Positions 42,285-45,793 of a DNA stretch of 45,793 nucleotides are shown here, one piece after another. How positions within the stretch are numbered: position 1 is the stretch's first letter; each line of letters opens with the position of its first letter. The DNA comes from Paenibacillus sp. MZ04-78.2. Its GTDB lineage: Bacteria > Bacillota > Bacilli > Paenibacillales > NBRC-103111. The notes under the pieces were generated by a model. It saw only the letters and a program-made list of their open reading frames with translations, did no database searches and was not told where the DNA came from. The stretch lies in NCBI RefSeq assembly GCF_024213375.1, contig NZ_JANAVJ010000041.1:1-45793 (forward strand). The letters are read 5' to 3'. Both the position numbers and the translations under genes were made by a program.

Positions 42285-44018
42285 ATGCGACAACAAAATC
42301 TGCTCATGCCTACTCTGCGGGAAATCCCGTCGGATGCCGAAGCTGCCAGCCACCGGCTGATGCTGCGGGCCGGATTGATCCGGCCGCTTGCGGCGGGGGT
42401 GTATACGTATTTGCCGCTTGGCCGCCGCGTGCTCCGCAAGGCCGAGGCGATCGTCCGGGAGGAGATGGACCGGATCGGCGCGCAGGAGGTACTGCTGCCA
42501 GCCATGCAGCCTGCCGAGCTGTGGCGGGAGTCTGGCCGGTACGACGTATACGGACCGGAGCTCGTCCGGCTGCGCGATCGGCACGACCGGGAATTCGCGC
42601 TTGGGCCGACGCACGAGGAGGTCGTTACGGCGCTCGTCCGGGACGAGATCAGCTCGTACCGCAAGCTGCCGCTGACGGTTTACCAGATTCAGACAAAGTT
42701 CCGCGACGAGCGGCGTCCGAGGTACGGCCTGCTGCGTGGGCGGGAATTTCTGATGAAGGACGCGTATTCGTTCGATACGGACTGGGAAGGGCTGGACGCG
42801 ACCTACCGGGCGATGTACGAGGCGTATCACCGGATTTTCACCCGCTGTGGGCTGAATTACCGGGCGGTGGAAGCGGATGCGGGCGCGATCGGCGGCGAGG
42901 GCGAGACGCACGAATTTATGGCGCTGGCGGAGATCGGGGAGGACACGGTCGTCGCCTGCGGCAGCTGCGGCTACGCAGCCAATCTGGAGAAGGCGGAAGC
43001 GGCCGCCGCGCAGCAGGCGCAAGCTGCGGCGGATGGGGAAGCCGCGCCGCCGCTGGAGCGATGGCATACGCCGGACATCCGCACGATTGTGCAGCTGACC
43101 GAACTGCTCGGACCGGAGGCTTCGCGTCTGATGAAGGCGTTGTTGTATCTGGCGGACGGGAAGCCGGTGGCCGTCATGGTGCGGGGCGTCGACGAAGTGA
43201 GCGAAGTAAAGGTACAGCGATATTTGGGTGCGGATCAGCTTGAGCTGGCCGATGCCGATACGGTGCAGTCCGTTACCGGTGCGCCGGTCGGTTTTGCCGG
43301 ACCGGTTGGGCTGAACGTTCCACTGCTGGTCGACCGCGAGGTCTCCGCCTTGGGCAAGGGCATTGCTGGCGCGAACGAGCGGGATTACCACTACCGCCAT
43401 GTCCGGCCGGGCCGGGATTTCTCGTTGGCGCATACGGGGTATTTCCGCGAGGTGCGGCTCGGCGACCGCTGCGCACGCTGCGACGAACCGTTGACGCTGC
43501 ACCGGGGGATTGAGGTCGGTCACGTGTTCAAGCTCGACACGAAATACAGCACAGCGCTGGGCGCAAAGGCGACGAGTATATCCGGCACGAAGCAGGACAT
43601 CATTATGGGCTGCTACGGCATCGGCGTCTCCCGCCTGTTGTCCGCAGTTCTGGAGCAGCACCACGACGAGCAGGGCATCGTCTGGCCGCTATCCCTGGCG
43701 CCGTTTCACGTGCATATCGTTCCGGTAGCCGTGACGGACGACGCTCAGCGGGAGTTGGCCGAGGAGCTGTACGGGCGGCTGCAGGCGCAGGGCGTCGAGG
43801 TGCTGCTGGACGACCGCGAGGAGCGGCCGGGCGTCAAGTTCAAGGACGCCGATCTGATCGGCCTCCCGGTCCGCATCGTCGTCGGCAAGAGAGCAGGCGA
43901 ACGGGTGGTCGAGTACAAGGAGCGCCAAGCCCCGGAGGCGGAGCAGATTACCGTGGAGGAAGCGGTGAAGCGGGTGCTGGAGCTGGTAAGGCCTGCGGCT
44001 TCCAGAGACGCTAAGTAG
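42285..44018 (+). CDS. proS: Prolyl-tRNA synthetase, bacterial type with editing insertion
   Basis: 577 residues, class II synthetase. Motif 1 is in YTYLPLGRRVLRKAEAIVREEM. Motif 2 is QIQTKFRDERRPRYGLLRGREFLMKD. The YbaK-like editing insertion spans about 230-390 (EASRLMKALLYLADGKPVAVMVRG, ELADADTVQSVTG). Motif 3 is in DIIMGCYGIGVSRLLSAV. The anticodon-binding domain follows (FHVHIVPVAV, VLLDDREERPGVKFKDADLIGLP). GGAGGG precedes the ATG at 42285. Under T-box control. Paenibacillus species can carry two ProRS genes; whether this is the only one cannot be told here. Confidence 0.95.
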   Translation: MRQQNLLMPTLREIPSDAEAASHRLMLRAGLIRPLAAGVYTYLPLGRRVLRKAEAIVREEMDRIGAQEVLLPAMQPAELWRESGRYDVYGPELVRLRDRHDREFALGPTHEEVVTALVRDEISSYRKLPLTVYQIQTKFRDERRPRYGLLRGREFLMKDAYSFDTDWEGLDATYRAMYEAYHRIFTRCGLNYRAVEADAGAIGGEGETHEFMALAEIGEDTVVACGSCGYAANLEKAEAAAAQQAQAAADGEAAPPLERWHTPDIRTIVQLTELLGPEASRLMKALLYLADGKPVAVMVRGVDEVSEVKVQRYLGADQLELADADTVQSVTGAPVGFAGPVGLNVPLLVDREVSALGKGIAGANERDYHYRHVRPGRDFSLAHTGYFREVRLGDRCARCDEPLTLHRGIEVGHVFKLDTKYSTALGAKATSISGTKQDIIMGCYGIGVSRLLSAVLEQHHDEQGIVWPLSLAPFHVHIVPVAVTDDAQRELAEELYGRLQAQGVEVLLDDREERPGVKFKDADLIGLPVRIVVGKRAGERVVEYKERQAPEAEQITVEEAVKRVLELVRPAASRDAK

Positions 44019-44066
44019 AAGTGATGGATGGCTGTACAAAATTCAGGATGTCGAGGAGGAGTTCAA

Positions 44067-44333
44067 ATGCACACTGTTGCGGACTATTTGTTTATCGCCT
44101 CATTGCTGACGCTTATTGTGAATTTTGTGTTCGTGGGCGGAGGAGGGCGCGGATTTACTTATAACGGAGGCTCCGCGGAAGCGCACTACGCTACGGATTT
44201 GCAGATGCAGCAAGACCCTGGTAAAGTATTCAAACGACAGGATAGCGTGGTGAAAAGATATTTTAAATCGAAGCTGTTTTGGATCGCTGCGGCAGGTATC
44301 GTCATTTCAGTTATTATGTCGGAAATGGGGTAA
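44067..44333 (+). CDS. Small two-span membrane protein of unknown function
   Basis: 88 residues. Spans are TVADYLFIASLLTLIVNFVFV and, near the end, LFWIAAAGIVISVIMSEM, separated by a soluble stretch (GGGGRGFTYNGGSAEAHYATD, KVFKRQDSVVKRYFKSK). GAGGAGGAG lies 5 bases before the ATG at 44067, which is preferred over the frame start at 44028. It follows proS by 48 bases without a terminator and could be cotranscribed. Family not recognised. Confidence 0.65.
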   Translation: MHTVADYLFIASLLTLIVNFVFVGGGGRGFTYNGGSAEAHYATDLQMQQDPGKVFKRQDSVVKRYFKSKLFWIAAAGIVISVIMSEMG

Positions 44334-44369
44334 GCCGTACGGCGCAACAAGGCAAGGAGGCACACGTTC

Positions 44370-44522
44370 ATGATCCGAATCGGCTTGGCCGGATGGGGTG
44401 ACCATAGCGATTTGTATGAGCAGGGCCTCCCGGCCCGTGATAAGTTGAAAGCGTACGGCCGCATTATTCGTTCACGATGGAAAAGTATAGACCGCTTTTT
44501 TGGGTGCCCAAGATGCATGTGA
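44370..44522 (+). pseudogene. DUF72 (YecE-like) protein, N-terminal remnant
   Basis: AAGGAGG precedes the ATG at 44370. The first 30 residues, MIRIGLAGWGDHSDLYEQG then LPARDKLKAYG, match the start of DUF72 proteins (normally about 270 residues). Similarity ends abruptly after LKAYG, and the frame stops at residue 50. In another frame the next bases read FTMEKYRPLFWVPKMHV, suggesting a junction with a different gene fragment. The ribosome site is intact, so a short useless peptide may still be made. Confidence 0.7.
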
Positions 44523-44649
44523 CCAAGCTGATTGTCGAACAAGGTTCTATTCGTCGCCTTTGAAACGATCGTGGATGGAACAAAAAAATCAATGATGGAG
44601 GCGAAGGTACACACAGCTTTTTTCCTTCTGCCTCTTTCCTTTTCTATTC

Positions 44650-44889
44650 CTAGGATTGATTTTCAACCTCATGCAATTGCCTGCAAAATGCAGAAAAATC
44701 TGGCGTTTGGCTTAAGTCATATGACAGTATTTTATTGATCATGGTTTCAACGAGAATCTGTTCTAGATCATCCCGCCGATCACGCTTAATTTTTTGTCGG
44801 GCACTTCGAATAGCCGGTAAGAAAACAGCAATAACCTCATACAGTGCTTCATTGTCACCCTGTTGTGCCCGATTTACTAAATCGAACAT
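44650..44889 (-). CDS. RsoA-like sigma co-factor (sigma region 2-like small protein)
   Basis: 79 residues: MFDLVNRAQQGDNEALYEVIA, then FLPAIRSARQKIKRDRRDDLEQILVE. The pattern (xLVxxAQxGDxxAxxxIIxxFxPxI) is that of RsoA/YvrHa, the small partner that supplies region 2 to the SigO-type sigma factor of Bacillus subtilis. The length is the same. AAGGGA precedes the ATG, which lies 1 base after the YvrJ stop, so the three genes form one operon. Family proteins bind core RNA polymerase together with their sigma partner. Very low GC compared with proS suggests a separately acquired module. Confidence 0.75.
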   Translation of the reverse strand: MFDLVNRAQQGDNEALYEVIAVFLPAIRSARQKIKRDRRDDLEQILVETMINKILSYDLSQTPDFSAFCRQLHEVENQS

Positions 44890-44890
44890 T

Positions 44891-45073
44891 TCATTTCCCT
44901 TGGCTTCCCTCGCTCGCTTTATTATGGATTACATCAATCAAACGCAACATGGTTTCAGTCAAAATATCAAGCTTTTTTTCAAATCGAAGAAGTAAGTAGC
45001 CTGTTAAAACAATTGGAAAGCCGACTTGACTAATTGCCGTAATGAAGTATGAGAGAGCATTTGTATTATCCAT
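44891..45073 (-). CDS. YvrJ-family small membrane protein
   Basis: 60 residues. One span and a short tail: ISQVGFPIVLTGYLLLRFEKKLDIL, then TETMLRLIDVIH. The GFPIVLxxYLLxRxEKKLDxLTExx pattern is the YvrJ signature. The ATG at 45073 follows AAGGGGG and overlaps the sigma gene stop by 8 bases, so translation is coupled. In B. subtilis yvrJ belongs to the same genomic neighbourhood as the sigO/rsoA genes; its role is not established. A membrane-linked signal to the sigma pair is a reasonable guess. Confidence 0.8.
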   Translation of the reverse strand: MDNTNALSYFITAISQVGFPIVLTGYLLLRFEKKLDILTETMLRLIDVIHNKASEGSQGK

Positions 45074-45680
45074 TTGAATCACCCCCTTCTGCAAGTAAAA
45101 TGCGCAACTTTTGCAATGCTAAATTTCGCGTTTTGCAAACAGCCTGGGGTGATACACCAATGATCCTTGCAATCTCATTATCTTGATAGCATAAAGCATA
45201 TCTAAGGGTTGTAATAACTTTTTGTTTATGGGATAGCCTAGAAAAGGCATGGACAAGTAACTCATTCGTAAATGTGGACTGGAATTGAACCAGATCTGGG
45301 GTGTTGGGCACGTCGATTGTCAGTTCTTGAGTACTTAAAAGAATCTCACCAAACGTAGTTCCGTCTCCGTCCCCAGACACTGGGTGGTCAAATATGAGTT
45401 GGTAACGAGATTCTTGTTTTTGGTAACGTCGTAGTTGGTCAATGGTGCAAAATCTTATTGTAGATACGAGAAATTTTATGAACCGAATTCTGAAGAAGAA
45501 TTTACGGAATTTTTCCTCCAACACACGCTGTCCGTGGCAGTCACCATCAAGAACTCTTAGTAAAAGGTGGATATGATCTTCTTTTTGAAAAAAGTCTTGT
45601 ACCACACGATCTGAAAATACCAAACTATTCCTCTTCACATATTCCTCATATTTCCTTCTTTGATTCTCGTTTAGACCCAT
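45066..45680 (-). CDS. SigO-like sigma factor
   Basis: 204 residues. The N-terminal part resembles SigO/YvrI (DFFQKEDHIHLLLRVLDGD, EEKFRKFFFRIRFIKFLVSTI, LIFDHPVS, GTTFGEILL) rather than a standard region 2. Region 4 at about 140-195 has a clear HTH (LSHKQKVITTLRYALCYQD, NEIARIIGVSPQAVCKTRNLALQKLR). The missing conventional region 2 fits a two-part sigma that needs the RsoA-like protein encoded two genes downstream. The ATG at 45680 follows a G-rich AGGGGGAGGA site. Upstream, TGGTTA-17-TATAGG (45736-45708, minus strand) is a weak promoter candidate. The window ends before any target operon or anti-sigma gene can be seen. Confidence 0.82.
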   Translation of the reverse strand: MGLNENQRRKYEEYVKRNSLVFSDRVVQDFFQKEDHIHLLLRVLDGDCHGQRVLEEKFRKFFFRIRFIKFLVSTIRFCTIDQLRRYQKQESRYQLIFDHPVSGDGDGTTFGEILLSTQELTIDVPNTPDLVQFQSTFTNELLVHAFSRLSHKQKVITTLRYALCYQDNEIARIIGVSPQAVCKTRNLALQKLRILLAEGGDSNG

Positions 45681-45793
45681 TCTCTGTCCTCCCCCTGTTC
45701 TTATTCACCTATACCATCAGGCCTGTTGATTAACCACTAAATGGTAGAAAAAAGATCGCCTTTGCTGTAGAATCGTTTGTACCACCAAACGGA

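Noticed and set aside
45770..45793. T-box-like GGTGGTAC at the right edge (minus strand)
   Set aside because: Only the tetramer core resembles a T-box; there is no stem I and no terminator, and the downstream gene is a sigma factor.

Overview
The window reads as chromosomal DNA of a Paenibacillus-like, spore-forming Firmicute. The reasons are strong GGAGG-type ribosome sites with frequent TTG/GTG starts, moderately high GC in most genes with AT-rich islands, two YjcZ-type sporulation miniproteins, HelD, a T-box ahead of proS, a Fur box of the 7-1-7 type, and a SigO/RsoA/YvrJ-like sigma module. No rRNA, tRNA, CRISPR array or complete insertion sequence was seen.

Layout. 1-3.5 kb: a cut-off ASCH gene, a Fur-box-controlled lipoprotein gene broken by two frameshifts, and a secreted modular GH18 chitinase. 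3.5-8.5 kb: helD (minus strand), a candidate small RNA, and a GAF-PAS-GGDEF-EAL cyclic-di-GMP protein. 8.5-10.7 kb: a ThDP enzyme paired with a carboxymuconolactone-decarboxylase-like gene. 10.7-12.2 kb: repeat copy A, a small XRE regulator divergent from a small gene, an orphan gene and an NmrA-like remnant. 12.3-17.3 kb: a guanine-class purine riboswitch in front of a COG2509-type flavoprotein, a family-4-like uracil-DNA glycosylase, an orphan, glutamate dehydrogenase and a 32-residue membrane peptide. 17.3-26.6 kb: a dapA-like gene divergent from a LysR regulator, a YjcZ miniprotein, repeat copy B (inverted relative to A), DinB and a shortened WYL regulator, a secreted DUF3298/stalk-domain protein, rsgA, an MFS carrier and alkA. 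26.6-32.5 kb: a second GGDEF-EAL protein (frameshifted), a second YjcZ miniprotein, glnS and two orphans.

32.7-39.8 kb is a six-gene sugar module on the minus strand: two CUT1 permeases, a solute-binding lipoprotein (frameshifted), a LacI regulator, a BadF/GlcNAc-kinase-like sugar kinase and a GH4 6-phospho-glycosidase whose start overlaps the kinase stop. Three similar TATAA(A/G)CGTTTATA-like palindromes flank its promoter. No PTS gene is present, so the logical route is ABC import, cytosolic phosphorylation, then GH4 cleavage. 40.0-41.8 kb is an AT-rich island with a decayed gene and two orphan membrane proteins. 41.9-44.3 kb holds a T-box-controlled proS and a small membrane protein. 44.4-45.8 kb holds a truncated DUF72 gene and a compact sigma-factor operon (SigO-like, YvrJ, RsoA-like).

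An unusual number of gene ends and broken genes is visible: remnants of ASCH, NmrA, GNAT, AraC, YnfA and DUF72 genes, plus four frameshifted reading frames. The frameshifts in otherwise well-preserved genes may be sequencing errors; the remnants look like real decay.
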